64,000 bases of DNA, taken from contig RCNN01000005.1 of assembly GCA_003667245.1 (NCBI GenBank), positions 62,001-126,000 on the forward strand, written 5' to 3'. Shown here in pieces: positions 34,962 to 48,870 of the stretch. The DNA is from Heterostelium multicystogenum (lineage: Eukaryota; Evosea; Eumycetozoa; Acytosteliales; Acytosteliaceae). The position numbers and the translations under genes were made by a program. Under the pieces are notes generated by a model, which saw only the letters and a program-made list of their open reading frames with translations, was not told the DNA's origin and did not search any database. Each line of letters starts with the position of its first letter. The stretch's first letter is position 1.

Positions 34962-37900
34962 ATGACTACAAGTCGCAGTTATTATTTATTATTACTTCAA
35001 ACAATATATTGTTTTCGTTTTCGTTGTTTTATATATTTTGCCACCATGGATGTGTGGCTGTCGACAATTCCATTTCTTCTTCGATCATAAAATAACTGGG
35101 GATTCGAATTCCCAATGCCACCAAACAACTGGATCACAAATAATAATAATATAATTCATCAAGGAGTCTCCACTGATATCCAAGATATATTCCACGGAAA
35201 TTATATTGCTGTTTTTTGGCACAAAGAATTATGCGACTTCCAACAATTACACCACACTGGCCACTGCCGGAAGTGTTGGCCTCGAGAATCCAACCTTTAA
35301 TTTCAACAATACTGTCCAGCGAGCAGAGCTAAACCAAACTTTTTCGATGCCTTGGGGCAATCTTTCAAGCCAGACTACCAAGAAAGTTGTGCTGCAGTTT
35401 GCGTTGAAGCTGCCGAGCACGCTGGATATGCAGCATAATGATTTCAACTTTGTAGTATTACTCGATGGAGCCATTATTTATCAATTCACCTCACTTTGGT
35501 ACAGACCTCATCAACAACACCAACAGCTTCGTGCTTTACAACATCGACATTACCTCGTTTGCTAAACGACGAGCCTTCACACCTACTCTCATTCCGACTC
35601 GACACTCTATCACAACCTGCACAACCATTCAACTTTTACCTCGATAACATTTGTATATACCAAACACTTTATAGTCCACTCTGTAAGTTTGATTAGCAAT
35701 CATCTAAAAATCAATCATCAATGTACAAGCAACAAGACTAACTGAATATTATTATAGCCTATGACTTATTCGTATCGGAGAATGGAGACGATGAAAATAA
35801 CAACGGAACTAAAGCATCCCCTTTTCAAACTATCCAGCGTGCCATTGATTTGATACAAGATTCACAGAGCGCAACTATTTATGTGGATAGTGGAGTCTAC
35901 AATGTTGGATTCAACACTACTTTATTTACTCGTGGAAAATCACTGAATATCGTTGGTATACCCAGCGATGATTCGCCACAGGCTGTTTATCCGCAGCTCA
36001 ACTTAATAGAGAATGGCATACTGTTTGTTGCGTTGCCCGCCGCTATAGACTATCAATTCCACGAGGCAACACAATGCCCCATAATTCCCGTTGAATTGCC
36101 AACAGCTTTCGTCTCGATGCAGTACATCAATATCAACAACATAACCTTCACCACTGCAATGACGCAAATATACTGCAACACCATCACAACGGCGCAGCTG
36201 TCGTCTCTCAGTATTCAATCAACCAAATTCACTCCGGTCAATTTTGTTCCGCGTCTTGTCTGTATATATCCATTTTCAACATTCTTAGGAAGCGACCTCC
36301 AATTTATCGGAGTCGATCAAGTATATATCAATATCGTCATCTTCTCTCAATTGTCAACATTACAATTGGATCAAGTCTCATTCTCGTTCAATGTGTCAAG
36401 TTTACTGATTCTCTCGAAGCAAGGAAACCTAATTCTCAACAAAATTCAGTCCAATCAATACGGTTGTATCTCTTCCGACAACGACTCGGTAGTTGAGATT
36501 AACAACGTTACATTTAGCAACTACTTAGTGTTCAATAACGTTAACCTGATAAGCACAGTGGACACGATCCAGTCAGTTAAGATATCGAATGTGCGCTTCT
36601 CCAACAATGAGCGCATCTTTGGTCTGTCAGTGGCAAACTCGCCCATGGCAACTCTTGAGAATATCGTTTTTGATAGCAACAGAGAAGTCATGTCTTTTGT
36701 CAAGATTGCCAACATCGGTAATCTGAGCGTTGATACGATGAGCATCACCAACTTTGACGACCCCGACCGTCTAACAGAAAACTACCTCGACATCTCATAC
36801 GTCACCAACGGTACACTCAATGCGATAGCACTCAATGGCATCACAGAAGTTACAGACACACCGCTGATCTCCATATCAAATTGCCATCTTTTGTCCTTCA
36901 GCAACGTTGAGTTGACAAACAACGCTATACCACTCATGGAGGTGATTAGCTCGAGCATCCTGATCAACAACATATCGATGGTGAATAACTCTATATTCTC
37001 AATGATTGAGTGTCGGTCTGAAAGTTCCATGGAGATCAGCGGCGCGAATGTTCAGGCGAACAAGGTGACTGCGATCGACTCGTCAACCTGTTCGATAGCC
37101 ATTGCCAACTCGTTCTTTGATTCCAACTACAACACCGTCTATGATCGTTATCCATTGGTTTATTCTGTCAATGGGCACCTCCTTATTGATCACGTCCAAT
37201 TTACAAACAACATTGGATTTGACATCATTTCCTTGAAGAACTCCAAGCAGGTGAACATCTACTCAACTAACTTCGAGACCAATCAGTATGGATTTCAAGT
37301 GTCAGCACTCGATTGTCAAGCTATCAATGGATCGGATCTGTATTTCTACGGAAACATCGAGGAGCAACCAGTCCTATCTTTTGTCAACTCCACTATCAAT
37401 CTCGAGCAAACCACTCTTCAAAACAACGTGTATCCGGCTAATATCTCTAGCTCGACTTTCACATTTGATTCTGTCAATATACTTGACATAACAGGAGACA
37501 GTTCGCTCAATATTCGACAATCGATAGGTACTTGGAAAAACAGTGTACTCGCCAACTTCACCATCTCGCCTACCGATACCACAATCAACCTGGAGGACAG
37601 CAACATCCTCTACTTAAACATCACATTCGACCAATTATCGTCCCCGGGATATCCTATTGGGATAATGACTCGTGGTACGACCATATTTCGCGACTGTACT
37701 ATTAGCAACACAATTGGATCGCTCTCCGGTGGATTCAAAGTCAACGATGGACAACTCTTTATGGAAAATACATACATCGGCAACAATGCAGGCAAGATCA
37801 ATGCCGTCCTCTATTCAGTTAGCTCGTCTATTTCGTTCCAGGGCTGTGTTATCGAGAACAACGTTGGATCGGACTCGATCATTCTGCTCGATACTTCAAC

Positions 37901-40402
37901 ATTTTCGATAGAGGGATCGTCCTTCAACAAGAACTATCTCTCGCATACCATCCACTTTGTTAATTCAAGCGGTAGCATTGTTGGCTCTAAATTCAGAGAC
38001 AATAGCGATCTCTCTACAATCATCCTCATTGAGAAATCTAATATAAGCATTGACTCGACAGATTTTCTAACATCTTTCACGCTGAACGATGGCTCCTACT
38101 CCACAATCCAGGTGTACAACTCGCAGATGGATGTGGTTGGCTCTACTTTCTTTAACAACCTTGGCACCCAAAGGCCATCAATCTATGCCTTTACCTCTAG
38201 GTTGAGCATCAACTTTACTCGTTTTTGAAAACAACTCCAACCTTAATGGCATTGGCCGGTGACATCTACATGGAGAGGTCTTATGGACTGCTTAGCTCCA
38301 ATCAGTTTAAGTCAGGTGGTGCACACATCGGAGGATGCGTCTACATAGCATTATCCATTGTCGATCTCTACAACAACTCTTTCGTTCAATGCGAAGCAAC
38401 CATTGGCGGAGCTGTCTACATCGATTCCTCAGTTTGTCAATGTCTCCCAATCGCATTTTAGCAGCTGTGTAGCTCAAAAGGGTGACTACACCGATGTCAA
38501 CTACATTGGCAGTGTCTATTGTGGTGGTGCAATTGCCGTTGCCCCAATACTGGGCCGACTAAAGAGCACCGTTTGGATATCCTCATCCATGTTTATTGCA
38601 AATCAGGTGAGCATGGACGGTGGTGCGATCTGGACTAACGACCCGCGTCTGCCATCTCAATCACAAAGACCGGATTCAATTCAAACCAAGCGTCGGGAGG
38701 TGGAGGCGCCATTTTCTGGGAGACACCAAAGGCTCTCGACAAATCCAATTCATTCAACCGTAATATTGCTCTCTACGGATTCAACTATGCCACCTCGGGC
38801 AAGAAAGTGCTCCTAAACTTCCTGATCCGATCCAGAAGCAACTGGAATTCTCTGTGGTTGCTTCATTTATCGACGGCTATGAAAACTCGGTCAAAAATCA
38901 TCCAAGTTTCCAGTTTGCGCTCAATATCAAGGCACTCCAGAGGAACGAGACCATCAGCAAGCAAGCTATTCCGCTCATGGGTGTCTACACCTTCTTTGTA
39001 GTGCTCGAAGGAAACACAGGTGACCAGTACAATGTCAATCTGACTCTCTTTAGCAAAGACTCGCAGGATTTGTTTACCAACCAAACTGGAATTACCATTC
39101 AATCATGTTTGCAATCTCAATATCTCGATATCACCGGCATCTGCCAAACTTGCCCAGTTGGACAGATCGGATACAACGGACTTGATTGCTACCGTTGTCC
39201 AGACACCTTGATTTGCTCGGGTGCTAGCATTCTTCCCACCTCAGGATACTGGTTTTCACGTACACATATCCCTCCTGATATATACCAATGTGATCCAACC
39301 GTGTGTCCTGAACGAACGATGCCGTAACCTTCACGTGGGAATTCTCTGTGGACAGTGCGACGAAAACTCAGCCAAGTCCCTTCGATATTGCTATCCCTGT
39401 CCTGACAACAATCACCTCACTATCGTCCTCTATATCCTCTTTGTTGCCATGATTGTACTTTTGCTGATCAGATATGATCTACCGACCAGAACTGCGCTCT
39501 ACTCTATGTTTATCACACTCCAGCTCCTTGCGATACTGGGAGAACACAGTCCCACATTTGCATTCTTCCCCATCGTCAACTTCCGAATCGACTTCCTTCC
39601 GGTGTGTTTGTCTAAGAATCTAGACTACCTCTCCAAGTACTATATAAGCATTGCCACCATCGTTGCAACTGCGCTCGCGGGCATTCTCCTTTCTTGCATC
39701 CCCAAGGTACACCGTGCCATAGCTATTCCGCCGCTCCCAGGCACCTTCAGGGTCCGCCATTCCAAGCGATTTTTCTCCATTTCAATGTTCTTCTACGTGC
39801 CCATCACCTACCTCTCGGCGACCCTAATTCCATGCCAGCGTGTCGAGTCCACATGGTATCTGCTCTACGACCAAGAGATCGAGTGCTACACCCGTCCACA
39901 TCTTACCGCGATGATTGTCGCCATTGTGCTGCTTCGTCATCTTCTCGATCATACTGCCGCTTGTTCAGTCTGAGCCGACGTTACCACTCCCATCGTACGA
40001 TTCACCCCATTCTCTATGCCCACCTCAGGTCCAGCTATTTCTTCTGGGAAGTGTTCAGACTTATTATTTGTGCATTCTTCATTCTCATCTCCGTGGCACT
40101 CCCCACCTATGCAAGCGAGCAGCCGCTGGTGCTTACAACAATAGTTGTACTGTTCCTTTCCATTTTGCAATGGCGCAAATCCCTACCGCTCAGATCAACG
40201 TAACCGACTTGAGATCATCCTTGCATTCCTGCTGCTTCTTGGCTGTCTAACCCTCAATAGCCAACTCACAGGTAACACCAAAGCTCAAGGATACATTACC
40301 ATCGCGCTCTCGTCATTAGTTGTCACATGCAGCCTCATCTACATCCTCAAGAAGCTAAGGTCGTCTGCAAGAAACAAAGACAAACAAAGCCATCCACAAT
40401 AG
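34962..40402 (+). CDS. Giant parallel beta-helix extracellular protein with polytopic C-terminal membrane domain
   Basis: About 1,780 residues. The N-terminal part has a galectin/lectin-like beta-rich segment (KVVLQFALKLPSTL, FNFVVLLDGAIIYQF). After an intron (35683-35757, GTAAGT..TATAG) comes YDLFVSENGDDENNNGTKAS, the start typical of pectin-lyase-fold repeats (PFQTIQRAIDLI). More than 1,000 residues of beta-helix follow, with IxNVxFxxN-type rungs (ISNVRFSNNERIFG, ENIVFDSNREVMSF, INNISMVNNSIFS). A Cys-rich EGF-like segment (CQTCPVGQIGYNGLDCYRCP, CSGASILPTSGYW) and a second (GILCGQCDEN) precede about seven hydrophobic segments (HLTIVLYILFVAMIVLLLI, ISIATIVATALAGILLSCIP, FFSISMFFYVPITYLSATLI). 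Frame changes occur near 35215, 35490, 35560, 38225, 38450, 38680, 38810, 39315, 39940 and 40180. A surface adhesin or receptor role is inference. Confidence 0.8.
35683..35757 (+). other. Intron in the beta-helix protein gene
   Basis: 75 bp, GTAAGT donor, TTATAG acceptor. Removal joins YSPL to SYDLFVSENG in frame. Confidence 0.72.
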
Positions 40403-40687
40403 TAGCAGCCACCTTCTTTCTTCCAAAAAGCAATAAAACAAAAATCAAAAAACATAATAATAATAATAATAATATAATATAATATATATATATTTCATTC
40501 GTCATTACAGACGAATTGGAAATTATGCGAATCTTTTGAGAATTGTAGATTTGCATTGCTTTGTTTTATTTGTTGTTTTTGAAATGAATTTGAACCAAAC
40601 TTAATTTGACATTGACAACCACTTTATTATGCAATAAATTCATTAATATTATATTATATTATTATTGCAAAAGACGACGACACAAAT

Positions 40688-43600
40688 ATGGGTAAAGATA
40701 AATCTAAAACAACAGGTAGCAAATTTAAAGGTGCAAATAGCTGGTATGTTCACTTTAAATATTTACCTCTTCATTGCAAATATTAGTCCAATTAAAGTGA
40801 TGTGGTAAATACTACTAAACTAAACTCCTCAATACTTACCTATCAATTAGGGAAACATCAAAATACAACAGGATTTATTGGATTCTCTGCATTTACCTCT
40901 AATCTAACGAATGCAACTGACCCCGATTATGTATGTTTATGCTTTGATATTGGGTTAATTGATTCTTCATTAGTATTTAGATGCAACTAACTTAATATAT
41001 TATTGTTGTTATTATTGTTGTAATTGTTGTTATTATTGTGTATTTGCTAAAATACAGCAAATAGATTCAGAATATCAAGTTCAATTTAAAAAGTTGGCAA
41101 AGAAAGATGCATTGAGCAGACTGAAAGCTCTTGAGGAGCTGAATCAGATGTTTGCAAAGATCGATATAGAATCAGGTGAGCAAAAGTACAGTAGCACCTC
41201 AATTAGGGCTCTGTTAAGCTCGTGGATATTGTTTTTAAGAGATTGGTCAACGACGACGATCGCAAGGTGCGTGAGTGGTCGTCGATCTGCCTGGGCACAC
41301 TCGGATCAAAAGTCGGAAAGAACTTAGCACCACATCTGAAGTCCCTGTTTGGTCCATGGCTGTTCAGCATCTGCGACCAAAAGGACCAGTCATACAACAC
41401 TGCATTACAATCATTCAATGTAGGTACAAATCTTATATACCCGCACAGGACAATCTGACGACTGATTATAATGCCCTCATCAATGATCTAGAGCATATTC
41501 CCAGAGAAGAAGCGAAAGGATGTCTTCAAGTTTGCACACGACACTGCACTGCACTATTTGCGGGAGAACCTGAACGAGACTCCGCAGACTCTGGGCGACG
41601 GCAAGGCAGTCCCACCCGAGGTGTTGCAGGAGCGTTACGAAAGATGCATATCCAATTCATTGTTGGCCATTGAGTTCCTCATTGACAATTGCACAGATGG
41701 TCAACAACAACAACAACAGCAGCAGCAGCAGCAACCAAGCGAAGAAAACCACCACATCAACACAAGATATATATCAGGAGACATTTGAAGAACAATTCTT
41801 TTCATTCCTATCATCAAAGAGCGTAAAACATCAGAAAGACATGCTATAGATTGATTGCCACGATTGTGAATCGTGTGCCCTCGTACTCTGACAACAATCT
41901 GAAAGATTTGTCCTCCAAAATCCTGGGACTCTTCTCAGAGAAAGACCCAACAACACATCTTTTCATTTGGGACGCCATCATTGCTTTCCTAAAGAGTATG
42001 TATAATGTCCATATTACCTCTCTATTTATGTTGATTATGATATGGTCCACTAATATATTACATTTTTTTCAGAGTATGGAGATAGAGCATGGGAAGGTGT
42101 CGATGCAAGAAAGCATGTTTTACCAAGATTCTGGGCATTCCTCAGATCTGCTGCATATGGATCCCACGAGCTATCATACCCTATGATATTGCCATTTTTA
42201 AGCTTCATTCCAGAATCAATCATTGGCAACAACCTGTCGTTCTTCCAGGAGTTCTTTGGTAACTTCTCAAAAGGATTGGAGATCGTCGAAAACATCAAGC
42301 AACTTGGCTCAAATGAACGTGCAGCTAATTTCTACCTCTCAAGTTATCTTGAATGTCTCGTATATTGTACAAAGTATGTATTGATTTTCTCAAAGAGCTC
42401 GTCCTAGTCTTTGACTAACCGTTGCAATAGGAAATGGTCAAACCACCAAGAAATAGTCGACTACCTCATCAATAGTTTATTGTGCGATCTTTTATTGACT
42501 TACTTTGGTAATGAATGGAATCCATTCAATGACTTCCCCAAGCTTTTTGGCGAAGCTTTGGTGAGGATCATGGCATCAAAGAACGACTATATCGATGAGA
42601 GACTGAACGAAATGTTCAACAAAGTATATGATTTCACAACAAGACTGTTACTTGAAGAGATTAGAATCGACAGCAATACCGATACAAAGAAACAGGTTAT
42701 CTCATCTCCGTCACTTTGTAAACGATACAACCAGTTCTTCAGTGCATCATCATGCTGCAGTCTTCCCCAAACACCCATTATCACCAAGCGACTTTTCCTC
42801 TTCACATGCCAGCATTTCAACAACATCAACACCAAGATACAAGATAACATGTTTGAAATGGTGGCAGTTCTACTCAGCTACACAAATATCCAGACATTAT
42901 TTGAACCTGAATTTAAAGGTAACTTCAACAGAGCCCAGTTCTTATCTGTCTATTAATAGCCTAACGTACTAACAACCTTTTGATTGCATTCAAATGACAT
43001 GCTATATAGATACTTCCGATTTTATCAATAGAAATATCATTCCAAACATCAAGTCATCATTGGAGAAATCTAATGTTAAATCAGTACTTGATTTGTTCAA
43101 CATATATCATATTATTGCTAATGACAAGAATGCTCAAGATATTACCGAATGTTGGCAAAGCATTGTATCATTGCTTATCAATCAAGATACTCACTACTTT
43201 ATTCACTTATTGGCTCCAATTGTTTGCAGTGATCGTTCAAAGCTTGCATCACCAATATTCGATCAGGTTGTCACCAAATCACTCGCCAACAAAGCCCATC
43301 CACTCACTACAACCATCACAATAGACAACAAGCAACATTCATTATTATCAGTATTGTTATCAAATTACAACAGTGAATGTAAGTTACAGCAAGGGAGATC
43401 ATTACAATACCAAGCTAATCGTTTAACATATTTTGTCACCTATAGATTCACCATTAATCAAGAATATAACTATTGATTCCATTATCCAGTGGATAATAAA
43501 TGAAATTCAAAACGTAGTGAATGTTGCTTCGTTCGTTTGCTGGAAACATCGAGTTCTCTGGTGACTATCTCATTTATGCCGCAAGTGTTATTTATGGTAT

Positions 43601-46498
43601 GACAAAGCATCATCAGGATAGCGAATTGAACAACAAGAAACTTGGCTTGGTACAGGGAAACAGTCAGAGCGATTTTGACTATCCACCACCAGATCAACAA
43701 CTCTGAAACATCTTCTCATGTCACTGATCAATTCCTTTCATTGCTCGATACATTCATTTCACTTTCAAACAACACTATCACATCGACTGTCTTACCAATT
43801 CTCCTAAGTGAAATCATCGACATGAAGTCACCAGAGTAAGTCAATCGATCTATTGGAATTCAGTGATTGATTACTAATCCAAATGGCATTACATTAGTTT
43901 TGAATTCATTACAGAGGTTGCTGCTGATTTGATCATGAGAGAATCGTCGATCAACAAATTCTTTGAGCTGTACCTCCAGGCTGCTAAGAAACATGTTGCA
44001 AAGATGAATATCTCCTGGCTACAAACCGATATTGCACCATTTAAACCAAGCGAAAGCACTTCTAGTGACCAAGAGCTTGAAAACTACTTTAGACTACATC
44101 TCTTTGCTTTCGATTTGCTCGAGTCAATCAAATCGGCTAATGTCGATATTATCAATGCAGTACTTTCATTTGGTGAAAGCGACCTTCTTATTACCGATTT
44201 GCTCACTGGCTTGGTAGCAATTGATTGTAGCAACCAATTCACACCTACACTACTTGATCTCCAATCAATGGTCTCATTTAAGGCTGAATTTATTGAACAA
44301 CTCATCAAGCAAGTTGGAAACAATCTAATCAATACCAAGTGGTTGCAAGATGCCATTAGAGTTAGTGTTCAGGGAAATAGCGAAGATAACAGTAGTATCA
44401 TGATTGTAAGAAACATCACTAGTTCAATGAATACTTCATGCTCAGATGATATGAAACAATCTTTCTACACCATGATAGTCAGCCAATATTTAGATTCCTC
44501 ATTGAGCGGAGTGATCAAATCAAGCCGTCATTTGAATTTGTTCCAATCGATTTTGCCTATGATGGTGGAATTAAAGGCTGAGTTTGTCACTCAGATTAGA
44601 TCGACTTTGTTTGCAGTCCTCGACTCAATGACTGTTTCAATGCCAGCCAGCTTGGACCAAGTCTGCTTCAAAACTATCATTACTCAGCTCAATTGTCACT
44701 CAGGACGACGAACATGATATTAGCGAATCAGAAGGACACATATTGTTTAAAGATACTTCAGATTATCCAACAATGGCACTTGAGATCACGTTCTCCAATC
44801 ATGAAGGACCAAGCCCTTGACATGGATATTATCGAGGCACCACTATCACAACTCTTTGTTATCATTGCTCAATATGCTGTGAAAAAGAGTCTCTACTTGT
44901 CAGCCAACCAATCACAACTGATTCAATCGCTCCTGAATCAATGGTCGGCCAACAACATTTCACAAGAATCCAACGCTCCTCAAGCGATTCAACTCTCTCA
45001 AGATTTTCAATATCATTCTTTCACACGAGAACAATCAGAAATTCATCCTACCAAACACCAGCGAAGAGTATCTTATTGAGCTTTCATCATTGCTTATTTC
45101 ACAATGGATTGCTGGTAATTATAGAATTACAACATCCTTACCAAGTATTTCTACTTATAGATCAATTTCTTCATTTATTTAGGAACAAAGAATATAACAA
45201 ACAAGAGCTACACTCAACTTTATGATTTATACTCAGTCACTTTACCAAAGATTCCAAAGTCTATTCAATTTAGAGTGGTACAAGCCAACCTTAAGGCAAT
45301 TTTGAAGTTGTTACAATCAGACACACCAACATCCAGATGACTTCCTACAATCTATTGAAATCGTACTTTACCAATCCATCAGTTGAACTGGTTAAAGCCT
45401 ATGAAATCTCCGAAGACAACACAGAATACATCATGTCACCAGAGGAATTCTCACTCATTTTGTCCCAAGTTGAAATCTGGAAACAGCTCAAGAATTCAAA
45501 GAACGAAAGAACTGTAAGCATTGAAACTATTTCTTATTCATTGACTGGTTACATTTACTAACATTACAATCTAGATCATTAAAAAGGTTGTTGGCTACCT
45601 TATGGCATGGGATTTATTGTTGAAGAACTATTCAATGTTAGACTTTACCAAGAAATCACCAATTATCGGCTATCTAAATGACAAGAGAAAGATCTCCACA
45701 CTTCTAACCAATATGTTTGCCGTTACCAAGAAAGATATTGGTTCTGAATATTTCTTCTTCGAAGAATTCCCAAGAACATCAGATGAATATACCTATCCAT
45801 ATATCCAAAAGATTTGTGGCTACATGATCTATTTGGTCGTTAAAAGCTTGCCAAGTGCTGCTCGTTCCTGGTGGACCGATGATTGCACCAGTAAAACTTC
45901 ACAGCAAGTCGATACCTACATCACCAAGTATATCAGTCCACTCATCATCAAGGATGAAATTCAATTAGTAAATAGTCATCGTGAGCCAGCCGGTTCTAAC
46001 TTCACACTCAGAGGATCACAATCAATCAAAGAAGTATTGGCTAACTATGAGAAGGATGAGATTACAATCTCGCTTTCCTTCAGATCCCCGATGCCTATCC
46101 GCTGCGCGTTCTCCATGCAGAATTCTCCAAGCGTGTAGGAGTTACAGAGATGCAATGGCGTAAATGGTTGCTCTCCATGACATCACTGCTCTTGACACAG
46201 GACGGAACCATTTTTAGATGCATGTCTCCTCTGGAAAACTTCACTAGACAAACACTTCCAAGGTGTAGAGCTTTGCCCCATCTGCTACAGTCTTTTCTCA
46301 ATGGAACCATTCCCAAATTCCAATGCAAGAATTGCAAAAACAAATTCCATGCTGGTTGCATTTACAAATGGTTCCAAACTTCACACAGTAAGTATACTAT
46401 TTATTATGATTTATTCTAAAAACCACTAGCTAAAATACTAATTCAATACACTCATTTTTAGAATCAACCTGTCCTCTTGTCAAGTGGAATTACAATAA
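40688..46498 (+). CDS. ltn1: Listerin, RING E3 ubiquitin ligase of ribosome quality control
   Basis: Listerin binds stalled 60S subunits and ubiquitinates the nascent chain. The N-terminus matches the family: [24 protein letters not shown], then [20 protein letters not shown]. The long middle is HEAT/ARM-like helical repeats with a Gln run at about 41701-41736. The C-terminus is unmistakable: [80 protein letters not shown], then STCPLCQ. This is the RING with Cys/His ligands. The last intron is about 46387-46460 (GTAAGT..TTTAG). Adding one T near 46477 gives CPLCQVELQ and a stop at 46496-46498. Several introns (e.g. after 40740, 40939, 41998, 42373) and over ten frame changes interrupt the reading; conserved blocks survive in order throughout. 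About 1,700 residues. Confidence 0.9.
41701..41736 (+). repeat. (CAA/CAG)n tract coding poly-Gln in listerin
   Basis: Eleven to twelve consecutive Gln codons, mixed CAA and CAG. Confidence 0.9.
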
Positions 46499-46781
46499 TC
46501 AAATCATAAATAAATATAACGAATTTGAAAACAAGTGTCCTGACTAATTATTATTACTATTATAGTCAAAATTATAATCCAAGTAACATTTGTCCATTTT
46601 AAATCTATTACTATTTCATTAATATGGATCAGATCATGTTTATATCTGTATCCAGAAAATATTTTAAACACAATTCTTGAAAAATTCTCTAACAATTTTG
46701 TCAATTGATCAATCAATCGTTTTAATTTTGTCATTTGATCACATATTTCAATTTAGTTTTGAAAATAGATGTAAAGAAAAC

Positions 46782-47920
46782 ATGGGTATCTCAACTATAA
46801 TTAAAGGTTTCTTATATTTAGGTGCAGCAAGGTAAATTTCCTATTAAATCTCAATGATTATAAGTTAACTTTCAGAGACATTTAGTAACCATTTTCGATT
46901 ATTTTAAAATAAAAACAGAGACACTAAGAATGTGGAAGAAATGAAAAGACTGAGGATATCTCATATTGTAAGCTGCGCTGGACAAATCAAACATCCTGAG
47001 AAATATTCTATACTTGTAATTTTTAAATGAGATGATTAATTATGTTAATGATTGATACTAAAATCACTTTTGTTGAAATATTAAGAAAGCTCACAATTTG
47101 GAAGATGAACCTGAACAAGATATTCTTACATTCATAGAAGAATCATTCCATTTCATTGAGAAAGCACGTTCTGAGAATGGCATTGTCTTTGTTCATTGCT
47201 TGGCTGGAAAGAGTAGGAGTCCAACTATTATCATAGCATATCTAATGAAAATCCAGCAAATTTCTTTGAAACAAGTTTACAATTTGGTTTATGAAGCTAG
47301 GGATATTGTACAACCTAATGACGGCTTCATGATGCAGCTACTCCAGCTTGAAAACAAATTACTTGGTACAACTTCATTTGACATCAATGAATGGAAAGAT
47401 GTCAAATCACAGCATAATAAGAAGTCAAAGTTATCTTACATTCAACAAGTAAAGAGACAAGAAAAAGAACATGAAGCAGCAATGCGAAACAACAACAGTG
47501 AAGATAATACAGAAGAGGTTAGTGAAGAAGAGAAGATTAAAAAGCTAAATGAATCTCTTCAATCAATTGCTATAAATAGAAAGAGCTACACAGGTCATCT
47601 TGCTGCGGAAATTCTTGGTAAAATTGAAGCTTATTTAGAAAAGGTGCTCACAGTGGAGTTACTATTGAAGGCAATAGGCAATGTGGATAATCTATACACG
47701 ACTCTTTCTGATAATATACATAAACATCGACCTTGTGGACCTCTGATGGGTCAAATCAAGAAGCATGTCGGAAAAAGAGCTTTTCACTCAAACATCAGGT
47801 GGAGAAGAACTACGATCTACAGATGAGAGAATCGAATGGAAAGACATTGCAAACTCAATGGAACCAAGAATTATTATGCTTATTGAAAAAGAGATATTTC
47901 AAAAGAAACTATCACTGTAA
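46782..47920 (+). CDS. Dual-specificity protein phosphatase, possibly N-myristoylated
   Basis: Three exons: 46782-46831, 46919-47015 and 47086 onward (introns GTAAAT..ACAG and GTAATT..TTAAG). All join in frame: MGISTIIKGFLYLGAAR-DTKNVEEMKRL, ...HPEKYSIL-KAHNLED. The active-site loop is HCLAGKSRSPT (HCxxGxxRS, catalytic Cys and Arg), and an Asp in LEDEPEQDI upstream may be the general acid. FMKIQQ- and EARDIVQPNDGF-type helices follow as in DUSPs. MGIS at the start suggests N-myristoylation, as in DUSP22-like enzymes. After the ~140-residue domain comes an acidic, Lys-rich extension unusual for small DUSPs. Near 47765 a one-base shift continues into SEKELFTQTSGGEELRSTDE and IIMLIEKEIFQKKLSL, ending at 47920, and I prefer this over the stop at 47826. 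Confidence 0.85.
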
Positions 47921-48870
47921 CAGATAAACAAACACCTACCAATAACAACAATATAATTAAATATATCAAAATATACATTGATGAGCATTACTGATAGTCG
48001 ACTATATAGCTCACAGTTCAGTATTGTAACATACTACTATTTTAGTAAAATCAATATTGAGAGAATGACAGAGATAAACATTCAGATAGATAATTATCAA
48101 TAGTAATAATATAAATTCGTGTCTCATTATTTAAACAACACGATAAGTTCAACAATAGCAGTGTCAAAGTCATTCATATAACAGTTTCATTCATACAATA
48201 AACACTTGCAAATAATTTGAATTTAAAGGCTGTTACTATCGTTTTGTTGTTGTTGTTGTTGTTGTTGAAGTTGTTAATAAAATAATCTGATGTTATTGAA
48301 ACCATTATTAGTTTTTCTGTACAATTGTTGTTACATTTACCACTGACCCATGATATTGGGGGGTGGTGAGTGTATATTGACAACAGGTGGGGTAACAATC
48401 TTGTAAAGAATCCTAAACCAAACACTTACAGATATCAACAAAATCGAATAAAAACAAATTATTATTAAACAAAAGAATAAAAACAATAAAATAATATATA
48501 TATTATTAAATACATATATTTATTTATTAATAGAGAAATATTTATTTATGTTGTAAAATGGAATCTGTGGTATTATTATTGACGAGTATTGTGTATCTGA
48601 ACCTGATTACCCCAATTACCAAACCAATAATTTTATTTAATTGAATTAAAAATAATAATAATTTATTTAATCAAATAGTATTACCTCTTTGCAGAGGATA
48701 CATATTAAAAACGATTACAAAGAATAAATTGATTTTGATGAATAAGAATTAATCAAATCAAATTGGAATAGATTGTCTAGAAAAAGAGAAATAATAATTT
48801 AACTAAATATAACTTTTATCTTTTAACTTTTAATCAAATATTTTGTGTAATCCAAAATTAGAATTTTAAA
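47921..48870. other. AT-rich intergenic spacer
   Basis: Contains a (GTT)n tract near 48243-48268. The open stretch at 48174-48425 (-) derives partly from that repeat (poly-Asn). No gene supported. Confidence 0.5.

Noticed and set aside
35095..35125. tRNA-like T-arm (ggggattcgaattccc followed by gccacca)
   Set aside because: No matching 5' acceptor strand, D-arm or anticodon arm upstream; it lies inside the beta-helix gene region.
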